From JBFXDW01 sp050180745 (lineage in GTDB: Bacteria > Pseudomonadota > Alphaproteobacteria > UBA9219), in NCBI GenBank assembly GCA_050180745.1, contig JBFXDW010000057.1, positions 1 to 12,509 on the forward strand: a stretch of 12,509 nucleotides of DNA. The letters are read 5' to 3'. Below, one piece after another: positions 1 to 6,543 of this stretch. The notes below the pieces were generated by a model, which saw only the letters and a list, made by a program, of their open reading frames with translations, did not search any database and was not told the DNA's origin. The first letter of the stretch is position 1, and every line of letters begins with the position of its first letter. A program made the translations under genes and the position numbers.

Positions 1-2
1 TC

Positions 3-167
3 TTGGGCCTTGGCCTACGGCAGTTCTCAATGTCCCCCGCAAGACTCTTGCAGGTTAAGCAAGAAATCCGCCGTCTTGACATAAGCGATTGCGTGGAGTT
101 CGCAGGAAAAATTCTTTCTCAAAGCGACGAAGCCGAGATAGCTACATTGCTGGATCGAGGGCCTTAA
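3..167 (+). CDS. C-terminal end of PTS Enzyme I-type phosphotransferase (PtsP/PtsI family), partial
   Basis: The frame is open from the left edge to a TAA at 165-167 and gives 54 residues; the rest lies upstream of the window. It begins with a Leu-Gly-Leu-Gly-Leu run followed by Arg-Gln-Phe-Ser-Met-Ser-Pro, then a Val-Lys...Ile-Arg-Arg-Leu-Asp stretch and an Asp/Glu/Ala-rich tail. This is the pattern at the end of the PEP-binding TIM barrel of Enzyme I proteins, which take phosphate from phosphoenolpyruvate and pass it to HPr-type carriers in the cytoplasm. PtsP (nitrogen PTS) and PtsI (sugar PTS) cannot be told apart from this tail, though PtsP is common in alphaproteobacteria. It converges on the secretion block, with a hairpin between them. 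Recognition is from memory of the family, over a short segment. Confidence 0.6.
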   Translation: MGLGLRQFSMSPARLLQVKQEIRRLDISDCVEFAGKILSQSDEAEIATLLDRGP

Positions 168-190
168 AATAAATCAAGCCTATAACTATA

Positions 191-223
191 AAAACAAGGC
201 ACTGTCTTATGACAGTGCCTTGT
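191..223 (-). terminator. Strong intrinsic terminator ending the secretion operon
   Basis: A perfect 13-bp inverted repeat, ACAAGGCACTGTC (194-206) and GACAGTGCCTTGT (211-223), surrounds a 4-base TTAT loop. Read on the minus strand, the stem is followed at once by a T run (complement of the A run at 191-194), as expected of a rho-independent terminator. It starts about 22 bases past the dotG stop. There is no T run on the plus side, so it should serve mainly the minus-strand operon, though the hairpin could also slow transcripts arriving from the Enzyme I gene. Confidence 0.9.
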
Positions 224-244
224 AAATTCGGTAGAGCAATGATC

Positions 245-1699
245 CTAATAGATCGTTGTCGTCCCACCCGGCGTTTTAATCCCGGGACGTTGATATTCTG
301 TTGCTCCAGACTGCTGAACTGAAGATGGGTAATTAGAAACGGTCGGTGCTCCATACCCTTGGCTTTGATAGGCCTTGGCCATCGCTGCAGCACCTGTTTC
401 AAGATCACTCCCCCCCACTGCTGGCAACGCCGCAGTCGGTAAGGTGTCATCCGTCACAGATTCCAAAAAGAACATGCCCATCGCCGTCCCTGCTGCCACA
501 CGTACCAACGTCTCGGTCCGTGCCGCTTCTCGATCCAAGAACCGAGAAATCGCGTTTCCAGCCTCAGCCATACCTTCAAAGGCAGCCTCTTTATAACCCT
601 TCTTCACTTCTGTAATCACAACCGTATCACCCGAAGCCGTCGTTTGAGACCCTGCACTCGACAAAGCATCACCAAAGCTTGAGACAAATTCAGCCGCCGC
701 AGGCAAAACAATCCGCTTGAAATAACGGTGATCAACTTCGGTAGCCATCCCCCCAAGTGTTGTTTCTGGATCCAACGCTATCGCGTTAATCCTATATTCT
801 TTCCCCTTATAGCTCACCAAATTAAAGGACAGAGTCAGATTCTCATACATGACCTTGAACTGTCCAATGGCACGCGCACCCCGAAGAGGACCCGACAGAA
901 TCTGAACCATAATCGGCCCCGGCACATCCGAATTCGCTTCTATTAAAAGCTGAGCATAATTAACCGTCCCCGCAGGAACCAAAACCTTAGGCTCAATCAC
1001 ATCTTTTGACGCCACAACAGCGTTGTTCATGCCTTGAGCGCTCTTAACCTCACTGCCTTGCGTGGCTGTCTCAACCTGAGGCACACCAGCGACAACCTTA
1101 ATTCCCTTAGGAGACCAACTGGTCATAAGAGTCTGCATTTGTTGTTGCATAGCCTGAGCCAACGTATCATCGGCAGGACGCACAGCCTGTTGCTGCATTT
1201 GCTGCTGCAAAGACTGCATCTTTTCCTCATTCCGCTTTTGCTCAGCCTGCCATTCACGCTTCAAACGCTCAGTCTGCGCATTAAATTCTTCCATCGCCTG
1301 TTTGCGAGCCAGCTCGTCAATATCAAGGCCGCTTATATTTTTGCCGATTGGTGTCGGCATAGCACTTCCTTGATTTTCAATAGCTTCTTGGACACGATTC
1401 TCATTCGCCATTTTATTTTGTTCTGCAAAAAATGGCGTTACATCGCCCCCTGGAGCCTCCTGCATGCTCGGTGGCGTAACCATGCGCGCGCTCTCAACCC
1501 CACTGGTCTCATCGGTGAAAGCACCCAACGCACCAGCAATGGCCAAACCAACAACACCAACAATAAGCCCCAGTTTAACAACAGGCTTATTGAGCATATT
1601 CCTGATCTGGTCTTTCTTAGAAACAGATGTACCAGAACCTTCATCGATTTCCATTTCATCGAACTGACCTGGTTCAAATTCGTCAAAATTATCTGTCAT
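245..1699 (-). CDS. dotG: DotG/IcmE, VirB10-like type IVB secretion core protein
   Basis: This 484-residue protein is the VirB10/TrbI-like component that spans the envelope and links the inner membrane to the outer-membrane core of type IVB systems. It has an acidic cytoplasmic N-terminus (1-38), one membrane segment at about 41-61, and a Gln-rich charged coiled-coil stretch at about 125-192. A VirB10-type beta domain follows from about 238 (Val-Pro-Ala-Gly-Thr) through 310, then a helical region near 330-400, and a closing hydrophobic strand with Arg-Val-Ala-Ala-Gly-Thr at about 400-405. The ATG overlaps the dotH stop by 4 bases (ATGA), so the two are translationally coupled. It lacks the long repeat region that makes Legionella DotG about 1,000 residues, and is nearer in size to TraO of IncI plasmids. 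It is the last gene before the terminator. Confidence 0.9.
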   Translation of the reverse strand: MTDNFDEFEPGQFDEMEIDEGSGTSVSKKDQIRNMLNKPVVKLGLIVGVVGLAIAGALGAFTDETSGVESARMVTPPSMQEAPGGDVTPFFAEQNKMANENRVQEAIENQGSAMPTPIGKNISGLDIDELARKQAMEEFNAQTERLKREWQAEQKRNEEKMQSLQQQMQQQAVRPADDTLAQAMQQQMQTLMTSWSPKGIKVVAGVPQVETATQGSEVKSAQGMNNAVVASKDVIEPKVLVPAGTVNYAQLLIEANSDVPGPIMVQILSGPLRGARAIGQFKVMYENLTLSFNLVSYKGKEYRINAIALDPETTLGGMATEVDHRYFKRIVLPAAAEFVSSFGDALSSAGSQTTASGDTVVITEVKKGYKEAAFEGMAEAGNAISRFLDREAARTETLVRVAAGTAMGMFFLESVTDDTLPTAALPAVGGSDLETGAAAMAKAYQSQGYGAPTVSNYPSSVQQSGATEYQRPGIKTPGGTTTIY

Positions 1700-2784
1700 T
1701 TCGTGTCATCCCGCATCAATCGCGCCCGCACCATGGCACCATTATCAGACATTAAAAGAACTGGCGCATCACCAATCTCATACACCGTCATCCCATCTGC
1801 TGAAGATGCAGAAGCATTCCAAGCTGGAGATAACAGCGTCAACGGCGTCCGCACATAGACATTCTCGCCTACTTTCCATGCTTTCGTTCGTGTGTCGACA
1901 CCACCAATTTTCAGACGCGAAGCATTCTTAGGGGGCGCATTTTCAAGAATCATAGAGATCAACTCTCCCCCAGCCACAGGTCCTGCCTGCCGTTGCCGGA
2001 TAAGCGGCGCCTTAGCCATAGGACCAAGACGAGGAATACGTGCATCATAACGCATATGGAACGTATCATCTCCAGACGTAAGACGGAAAATAATCGGTGT
2101 TGAAAGCCCCTTAAGAAGCAAGGAGAGATTGCCCCGCCCAACACGCGTTAATGGTACAACCCGTACAACGTGAGACCCAGCTTGCGTCGGCGTAACTTCA
2201 AAATTACCGCCAACACCAACATCTAAAATTGGCCAAGGCTGCCCCGTTTGATCAACAATATCAACTGTCGTAACATAACCAGCCGCCAATTTAATTTGCG
2301 GCGGCGCAACGCCTGGATCCAAAGAAATGCCAACGACCTTCACTTCACCCTTCGGCGCACCAGTCGAAGGAGACTGTGCCGCATCCTGCATGTCCTCAAG
2401 CTTCTGCATAAAACGACGAACCTGATCATCCGACAAAGGCAACAAACCTTGCGAAGCACGCTTAAAGGAATTTTCGTTATATTCGCGCTCTCTCTTATCT
2501 TGCTCCTCTGCCGCACGCGCCGCAGCCTCTTCAGCTTTTCGCTGATAATCGAGCTCTTCCTCAATCGAGTTGGGCATCGCAGGCACATCAGATAGATCAA
2601 CGCCAGCGCTACCTTCATCTTTGGTGGGCATGCCAAGAGCCTCACGAACAGCAGACGACAACGCAGGCGGCTTATCTTCAGCCCAAGCAGGCACAACACA
2701 CGCCGCAGCGAGCACCAATCCTACAACAACGCACAAAGCTGCTGATGTAAAAAACGACTGTTTCTGTTTATCCAACAAACGCAT
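1696..2784 (-). CDS. dotH: DotH/IcmK, outer-membrane core protein of the type IVB secretion system
   Basis: The 362-residue protein is close to the length of Legionella DotH (about 360). A signal peptide is clear: basic start (Arg2, Lys6, Lys8), hydrophobic core at about 11-32, and probable cleavage after Ala-Trp-Ala (33-35). An Ala/Glu/Arg-rich helical stretch covers about 75-110. Next come a Leu-Pro-Leu-Ser segment (115-118) and a beta-rich body with Asp-Gln-Thr-Gly-Gln-Pro-Trp-Pro-Ile (178-186), a motif I associate with DotH/TraN. In Legionella, DotH forms the outer-membrane ring with lipoproteins DotC and DotD, neither of which is encoded here. It lies 170 bases after the upstream dotI-family gene and overlaps dotG by 4 bases. 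The ribosome site is weak: GAGG abuts the ATG, with another AGAGG about 14 bases upstream. Confidence 0.88.
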   Translation of the reverse strand: MRLLDKQKQSFFTSAALCVVVGLVLAAACVVPAWAEDKPPALSSAVREALGMPTKDEGSAGVDLSDVPAMPNSIEEELDYQRKAEEAAARAAEEQDKREREYNENSFKRASQGLLPLSDDQVRRFMQKLEDMQDAAQSPSTGAPKGEVKVVGISLDPGVAPPQIKLAAGYVTTVDIVDQTGQPWPILDVGVGGNFEVTPTQAGSHVVRVVPLTRVGRGNLSLLLKGLSTPIIFRLTSGDDTFHMRYDARIPRLGPMAKAPLIRQRQAGPVAGGELISMILENAPPKNASRLKIGGVDTRTKAWKVGENVYVRTPLTLLSPAWNASASSADGMTVYEIGDAPVLLMSDNGAMVRARLMRDDTK

Positions 2785-2954
2785 CCTCGAATCAGTTGCC
2801 TCTATCAGAGAGCACCTTTTTATCTTTCACCTGAATGGCGTTAAGATAAGGTTTATAGATTATGTCTCTCTTCCTATTCCACAAACCACGATCTTGGTCA
2901 AGTCCCTGAAAGTAATAAAGAAAGCCAGAAAAGACATTAACCATAACAGAGTCA

Positions 2955-3710
2955 TCACTGCACGATCCAAGAATCAATCCCGATCCCCGAGGTGTTCTGT
3001 TCAGTTGGCACACGACTCAAGATTAAGCGTATCACAGCTTGTGAACGACTTGATACCAGATTATTTGTCGCATAATTCATAACTACAGGCATCTCAACAA
3101 CCCATTTATAGCGCCCATCGACATCAATACCTTTTCCGACGATAACAGGCATATCTGATGGTGCTGTTGTCAAAACTAATTGATATCCTTGGAATTTTTC
3201 CTTCACGCTGCGTTCAAAGAACCCCTTAATAAAGCTGACCCAGCCAGCCTCCGTAAAACGGCTGCGCTGCGCAAGGATTCTCTGATCAACATCACCAAAA
3301 CCAAAAGTCAAAATATCGGTAATGGCCGTAGCACTCCATGAGATGATGGTCTGATCAGTCAAGTTAGGCTCCATCATAGACGCCATAGGACCACGAGACC
3401 CATCGGGATTCTGAGAAGCATACTGATAAATAGGGCGCAATACAGGAGTCAGCAGAACAATTAATACGATAAGTCCAATAACAATATAATTCTGTATTGT
3501 AATAAGACGCTCTAACTTTTTCCGTTTCTCAAAAAAAGCTTCTAGATGAGAAACCTGATCTCCTTCTTCAGGAGGATCCTGCAAAAATTCTCGTGCTTTT
3601 TGGGTAAACTGGTTAAATCCGCCCAAATTCAAGCCCAACCCCAAATCAGGCATCTTTACCTTCGGCACTTTAGCACTCAGCGCATTGGAAGACGGCTCTT
3701 TTGTGTTCAT
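2955..3710 (-). CDS. Second DotI/IcmL-family inner-membrane protein, with N-terminal extension
   Basis: This 251-residue protein has one membrane segment (about 73-92) and a periplasmic IcmL-type domain. Recognisable parts are Phe-Thr-Glu-Ala-Gly-Trp (152-157), Arg-Tyr-Lys-Trp (200-203), Leu-Ser-Arg-Val-Pro-Thr (231-236) and a terminal Gly-Ile-Gly-Ile-Asp-Ser-Trp-Ile. The same blocks occur in the neighbouring 209-residue DotI, so the two are paralogues. About 70 residues precede the membrane segment, with Leu/Gly-rich and Lys-rich stretches not present in the neighbour. The ATG at 3710 is preferred over the GTG one codon upstream because GGAGG lies 5 bases before it. It starts 12 bases after the neighbour's stop and sits directly before dotH, the position of icmL in Legionella. 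In Legionella, DotI partners DotJ in an inner-membrane complex; a matching heteromer here is inference. Confidence 0.85.
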   Translation of the reverse strand: MNTKEPSSNALSAKVPKVKMPDLGLGLNLGGFNQFTQKAREFLQDPPEEGDQVSHLEAFFEKRKKLERLITIQNYIVIGLIVLIVLLTPVLRPIYQYASQNPDGSRGPMASMMEPNLTDQTIISWSATAITDILTFGFGDVDQRILAQRSRFTEAGWVSFIKGFFERSVKEKFQGYQLVLTTAPSDMPVIVGKGIDVDGRYKWVVEMPVVMNYATNNLVSSRSQAVIRLILSRVPTEQNTSGIGIDSWIVQ

Positions 3711-3722
3711 CACGCCCTCCGT

Positions 3723-4352
3723 CTATCGTTGCTGCGCAATCCAGTTCTCAATCCCAATACCCATAGGATTCTGCAACGTCGAAACGCGCGTGATCAAGAG
3801 AGCCAAATTAACCCGCATAGGCTGAGGAGGCTCATTACCATCGAACTGAATAATCGCAGGAACGCTTAAAAGCCATTTATAAACACCATCACGCACCATT
3901 TCTGAACGAATCTCTGGCGCCGTTTCCAAGGACAATTGCACAGTCAGTTTCCGCGCTTCAATAGCATCCAATATCCGCGCATCTTTCATCGCCTTAGTAA
4001 AGCTCTCCCACCCTTTAGGTGTAAAATGAGCCGATGATGCTTGAAGCCTTTGACGATAATTATTGTACCCAAAGCTCATCACATCCTTGGCTTTAGCCGC
4101 AGCCCATGCGATCACTTCAGCACGCGCTTTAAAAGGTTCCGCAAGCGGCACAATGTTAATGATCCTCCCATCCGCCGTCGTTGCAAAATAAATTTGGCGC
4201 GTTTCGGTCATAAGCGCCATACTCACTAGCGCCATACCAAGCAGCACAATGACAACGCCCTGAATCACACTAATCCGCAGCAACAACCGATACCCGTCAC
4301 GATAGAAAGCGTTACGAGATAAAATAGTTTTAACAGCATCTTTAACGGACAT
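3723..4352 (-). CDS. dotI: DotI/IcmL, inner-membrane type IVB secretion protein (canonical-type copy)
   Basis: At 209 residues it is close to Legionella DotI (about 212). The N-terminus carries Arg-Asn-Ala-Phe-Tyr-Arg-Asp-Gly-Tyr-Arg (13-22), typical of DotI/IcmL/TraM, then a membrane segment (about 29-48). The periplasmic domain follows, with Ala-Asp-Gly-Arg-Ile-Ile (60-65), Phe-Thr-Pro-Lys-Gly-Trp (110-115), Ile-Thr-Arg-Val-Ser-Thr (187-192) and a terminal Gly-Ile-Gly-Ile-Glu-Asn-Trp-Ile. The ATG at 4352 is chosen over a longer reading from 4403 because a GAGGGGG stretch ends 5 bases before it and because it restores the family's normal N-terminus. It sits 32 bases after the regulator gene and 12 before its paralogue. 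This is the icmM (dotJ) position in the Legionella order, but Legionella DotJ is only about 94 residues and this copy is full length. Confidence 0.88.
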   Translation of the reverse strand: MSVKDAVKTILSRNAFYRDGYRLLLRISVIQGVVIVLLGMALVSMALMTETRQIYFATTADGRIINIVPLAEPFKARAEVIAWAAAKAKDVMSFGYNNYRQRLQASSAHFTPKGWESFTKAMKDARILDAIEARKLTVQLSLETAPEIRSEMVRDGVYKWLLSVPAIIQFDGNEPPQPMRVNLALLITRVSTLQNPMGIGIENWIAQQR

Positions 4353-4384
4353 AATGGCCCCCTCTTTGCGTTTCTTTACGCATA

Positions 4385-4906
4385 CTATTTCCCAATTTCG
4401 CAAATAAAATCAGGAGTTGAACTTCCCGTATTATACTCGGCAGACCCCTTACACGTCGGACAAATACGATTATGCCGCCCTTGTGATTTAAACTTCTTTA
4501 AACACATCAGACAAACACGCATCATAACTTCGGGAGAGTCCTCATCGATTTCATTAGCAGGACTTTTTGTTGAAATTCGCTTTGTCTTCGTCTGCGTGAC
4601 AAGCGTCTTTTTCTTAGCACGTTTAGGAATGTCCGTCCGCTTATAGCCACGCTTCCGCCCCGGTGCCGTTCGTCGAGGCAAGCCAAGCCGCGCAGCCCTA
4701 GTCATCACAGCAGCCACAGAACGCCCTAAATTTTCAGCGATGTCTTCTTGAGGAACTTTCTGATGCCAAAGTGTGCGCAACAAATCATCTTGATCCTGCC
4801 ATGAAACGGTCGGCTCTTGAGATTCAGAGTCCACTACTTCCTCTACCAGATCGTCTGATATATCGTCCTGGGTCACGTGCGTAAGCTTCCTTATTGTTTC
4901 TACCAT
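4385..4906 (-). CDS. GcrA-like helix-turn-helix protein with C-terminal zinc ribbon
   Basis: The 173-residue protein is a probable DNA-binding regulator. After an acidic N-terminus (about 14-33), residues 35-77 read like the GcrA/SANT-like helix-turn-helix of alphaproteobacteria: Trp36, Leu43-x2-Leu-Trp47, Ile56-Ala-x2-Leu60-Gly-Arg, then Arg72-Leu-Gly-Leu75-Pro. A Lys/Arg-rich linker (78-112) follows. Residues 132-152 hold Cys132-x2-Cys135 and Cys149-x2-Cys152 around a Ser-Gln-Gly-Arg-His-Asn-Arg segment, a zinc-ribbon layout. True GcrA has a different C-terminus, so this is a relative rather than the cell-cycle regulator itself. The start is uncertain: AAGGG directly abuts the ATG, while a GTG at 4876 has GGAAG 9 bases upstream. 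A palindrome lies just before the ATG. Its place within the secretion block suggests local control, which is inference. Confidence 0.7.
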   Translation of the reverse strand: MVETIRKLTHVTQDDISDDLVEEVVDSESQEPTVSWQDQDDLLRTLWHQKVPQEDIAENLGRSVAAVMTRAARLGLPRRTAPGRKRGYKRTDIPKRAKKKTLVTQTKTKRISTKSPANEIDEDSPEVMMRVCLMCLKKFKSQGRHNRICPTCKGSAEYNTGSSTPDFICEIGK

Positions 4907-4914
4907 CCCTTAAA

Positions 4915-4927
4915 AGCATGGCATGCT
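4915..4927. promoter_or_regulatory. Palindrome upstream of the regulator gene (possible operator)
   Basis: AGCATG and CATGCT form a perfect 6-bp inverted repeat around a single G, ending 8 bases before the ATG of the HTH/zinc-ribbon gene. Its position suits an autoregulatory operator. The intergenic stretch also holds a TTGACC on the minus strand that could be a -35 element, but I see no convincing -10 at the right spacing. An operator role is inference from position only. Confidence 0.35.
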
Positions 4928-5003
4928 CTAGAAAATAATGAAACTATTTATCACGGAACTGGTCAAATTTTTATTAACAAGGATCAGGCCGTTACTTCTT
5001 TAC

Positions 5004-5699
5004 CTACATTGACCCGCCAGGCTTGAAATTCATCGCCACACCCGCATTTTCCCATTTTTGGTTTGCCGCAGCTGTAGTCGCAATATATTGCTGCGTCGCG
5101 GCCGACTGCATGACCTGCCCATAATCAGTCGGGGTACGATTGGAGGAAACTTTCTCAGCCTGAAGCAGATTATAGAGGATTCCCGGCAACCCGCCATCTT
5201 CCACAACGCCCGAGCGGATTCCTTCGTCTTTACGATCTTTTGGCCCCCAGAAGAGCATACTCATCCGATCATCGCCACCACTACGCCGCTTCTTTTTCTT
5301 GGGCAGCCCCGTATCTTCGTCAATCTCTTCCTTATCGCCCTCTTCAGGCCACTTACATTCTTCCCAGTTAACATAAAGAAAGTCTTGTATCGCACTAGAA
5401 ATAAAAGGGAAATTTGCCAGAAGATCACGAAACATCACTGCTGCATTATAAATTGCTTCTTCTTCGAGATGCTTGACTTCCTCTTTTTGGGCATCCGTAT
5501 CCATACCCTTACGAGCAGCCATAACGGGGGTCATGCAATTGTCCTTAAGACGCTTAGCCCACTCGCCTGCTAACTCACTGCGCTCACGCTCACCATTTTC
5601 CTTGTAAATCTCGGAAATAGTCCGAAAGCGGCTGACCAGACACTCTGACCAATACCACCAATCGTTAAAAGGCGCTCTTTGTGAATAGGTCTGAGCCAT
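5004..5699 (-). CDS. Unrecognised protein A, paralogue of the next gene upstream, secretion-locus associated
   Basis: I do not recognise this 231-residue family. No signal peptide or membrane segment is visible. It shares three blocks with the upstream gene at 5796-6416: an aromatic N-terminal helix (11-32, Phe-Asn-Asp-Trp-Trp-Tyr-Trp), a Phe-Arg-Asp-Leu-Leu-Ala...Pro-Phe-Ile-Ser helix pair (90-108), and Ile-Arg-Ser-Gly-Val-Val-Glu-Asp-Gly-Gly-Leu-Pro (161-172). A Trp112/Cys115 pair and a Phe150-Trp-Gly turn also align loosely. Between blocks two and three lies a strongly acidic stretch (about 113-129) followed by a very basic Pro-Lys-Lys-Lys-Lys-Arg-Arg (133-139) absent from the paralogue. 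The C-terminal 45 residues are Ala/Gln/Thr-rich. The ATG at 5699 has AAGGA 8 bases upstream. It shares strand and neighbourhood with the secretion genes, so an adaptor, substrate or effector role is possible but unproven. Confidence 0.8.
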   Translation of the reverse strand: MAQTYSQRAPFNDWWYWSECLVSRFRTISEIYKENGERERSELAGEWAKRLKDNCMTPVMAARKGMDTDAQKEEVKHLEEEAIYNAAVMFRDLLANFPFISSAIQDFLYVNWEECKWPEEGDKEEIDEDTGLPKKKKRRSGGDDRMSMLFWGPKDRKDEGIRSGVVEDGGLPGILYNLLQAEKVSSNRTPTDYGQVMQSAATQQYIATTAAANQKWENAGVAMNFKPGGSM

Positions 5700-5786
5700 C
5701 GAGAATTTCCTTAAATACGTTAATTAGATGGTATTTAACACTTAATTTCTATCCAGAAAAGACTAGTTTATCACTTTCAGGCAACA

Positions 5787-5805
5787 GATATCTGATCAAG
5801 ATATC
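5787..5805. repeat. Short inverted repeat around the stop of protein B
   Basis: GATATC occurs at 5787-5792 and 5800-5805, flanking TGATCAA, itself mostly palindromic. It overlaps the TGA of the upstream gene, about 90 bases before the start of protein A. No T run follows on either strand, so it is not a good terminator. It could be a regulator site or a weak stem between the two paralogous genes. Confidence 0.3.
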
Positions 5806-6416
5806 CGGCCAGCCGAACGCAAATAAGCGCTGTTACGCTCGCCCCACAGACGCGCCAGCTCATCCCGCTTCATAACCGGCGATGCATAACGAGGCTTTTC
5901 CATACGCGGCGCACGCGTTTCGCCCGTTGCCTCACGATCCAAAAGTTCTTCCATCTTGGCAGGAAGGCGGCCATGCTCCACCATACCGCTACCAATACCT
6001 TCTAAGGATTCTTCCTGAGGACTGGTCGTACCACGAAAAATACTATTCGCTACTTTGCCAGCACAATTGTCAAACCACGGCGATTTCAAGAGATTCTGCA
6101 TATCCTCAGAAATTGCGGGCAACTTAGCCAAAAGCTCCCGAAAAAGCGCATCAAGACTGTCCGCCATTTGCACAGTATAGGCTTCGGCATCTTCTCCCTG
6201 AGGCATGCTTGATTCTGACTCATCCGTCAAACTATGAAGCCGCCCTATGAAATCCGTTATCGCAGCCGTTTTTTCTTGCTTTTCACGAATAGGTATAAAA
6301 ACATCAGGGTGTGGTGGATTCGCATAAACACGCGCAACGGTCGTCAAGCGATCCAAAATCACCTGCGTCCAGTACATCCACTCGTCATAAGACGGTTTTT
6401 GATAATTCTCGTTCAT
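5796..6416 (-). CDS. Unrecognised protein B, paralogue of protein A, first gene of the secretion block
   Basis: I do not recognise this 206-residue family, and no membrane segment or signal peptide is seen. It matches protein A at 10-31 (Tyr-Asp-Glu-Trp-Met-Tyr-Trp...Arg-Val-Tyr), 92-110 (Phe-Arg-Glu-Leu-Leu-Ala-Lys-Leu-Pro-Ala-Ile-Ser) and 141-152 (Ile-Gly-Ser-Gly-Met-Val-Glu-His-Gly-Arg-Leu-Pro), with Trp114 and Cys118 near A's Trp112 and Cys115. It lacks A's acidic/basic linker and ends in a charged helix with Leu-Trp-Gly-Glu-Arg (190-194). The frame stays open up to 6554, but I chose the ATG at 6416. There B aligns with the N-terminus of A, and a sigma70-like promoter predicts a transcript start near 6439. 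The resemblance of the Trp/Tyr-rich N-terminal helix to small Dot/Icm adaptors such as IcmW is a weak impression only. Confidence 0.78.
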   Translation of the reverse strand: MNENYQKPSYDEWMYWTQVILDRLTTVARVYANPPHPDVFIPIREKQEKTAAITDFIGRLHSLTDESESSMPQGEDAEAYTVQMADSLDALFRELLAKLPAISEDMQNLLKSPWFDNCAGKVANSIFRGTTSPQEESLEGIGSGMVEHGRLPAKMEELLDREATGETRAPRMEKPRYASPVMKRDELARLWGERNSAYLRSAGRIS

Positions 6417-6445
6417 AACCAATGGCCCCATTTCGTTATGAGGTC

Positions 6446-6474
6446 CTTTTACACCATTTTGAAGATAGTGACAA
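6446..6474 (-). promoter_or_regulatory. Sigma70-like promoter for the minus-strand secretion block
   Basis: On the minus strand, TTGTCA (6469-6474) and TAAAAG (6446-6451) are separated by exactly 17 bases. This predicts a transcript start near 6439, about 23 bases before the ATG at 6416. It is the only credible promoter I found for the block, although the 96- and 97-base gaps downstream may hold others. Confidence 0.5.
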
Positions 6475-6543
6475 GAAAGGTTAACGAGATATTTAGATAA
6501 ATTGGAGTATCCTTGGCCATCTTTTCTCTGCTGGAGTTTTCTT

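Noticed and set aside
1034..1858. Long plus-strand frame of 274 codons
   Set aside because: It lies antisense to dotG and the end of dotH, is rich in Leu/His/Arg runs typical of a reverse-strand shadow, and has no ribosome site or recognisable domain.
2570..3082. Plus-strand frame of 170 codons across dotH, the gap and the dotI-like end
   Set aside because: It crosses three unrelated regions on the opposite strand, resembles no protein, and lacks a ribosome site.
5058..5573. Plus-strand frame of 171 codons antisense to protein A
   Set aside because: The minus-strand frame has a clear paralogue and a ribosome site; this one has neither.
5787..5805. Terminator between the two paralogous genes
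   Set aside because: The inverted repeat is only 6 bp per arm and no T run follows, so read-through is expected.
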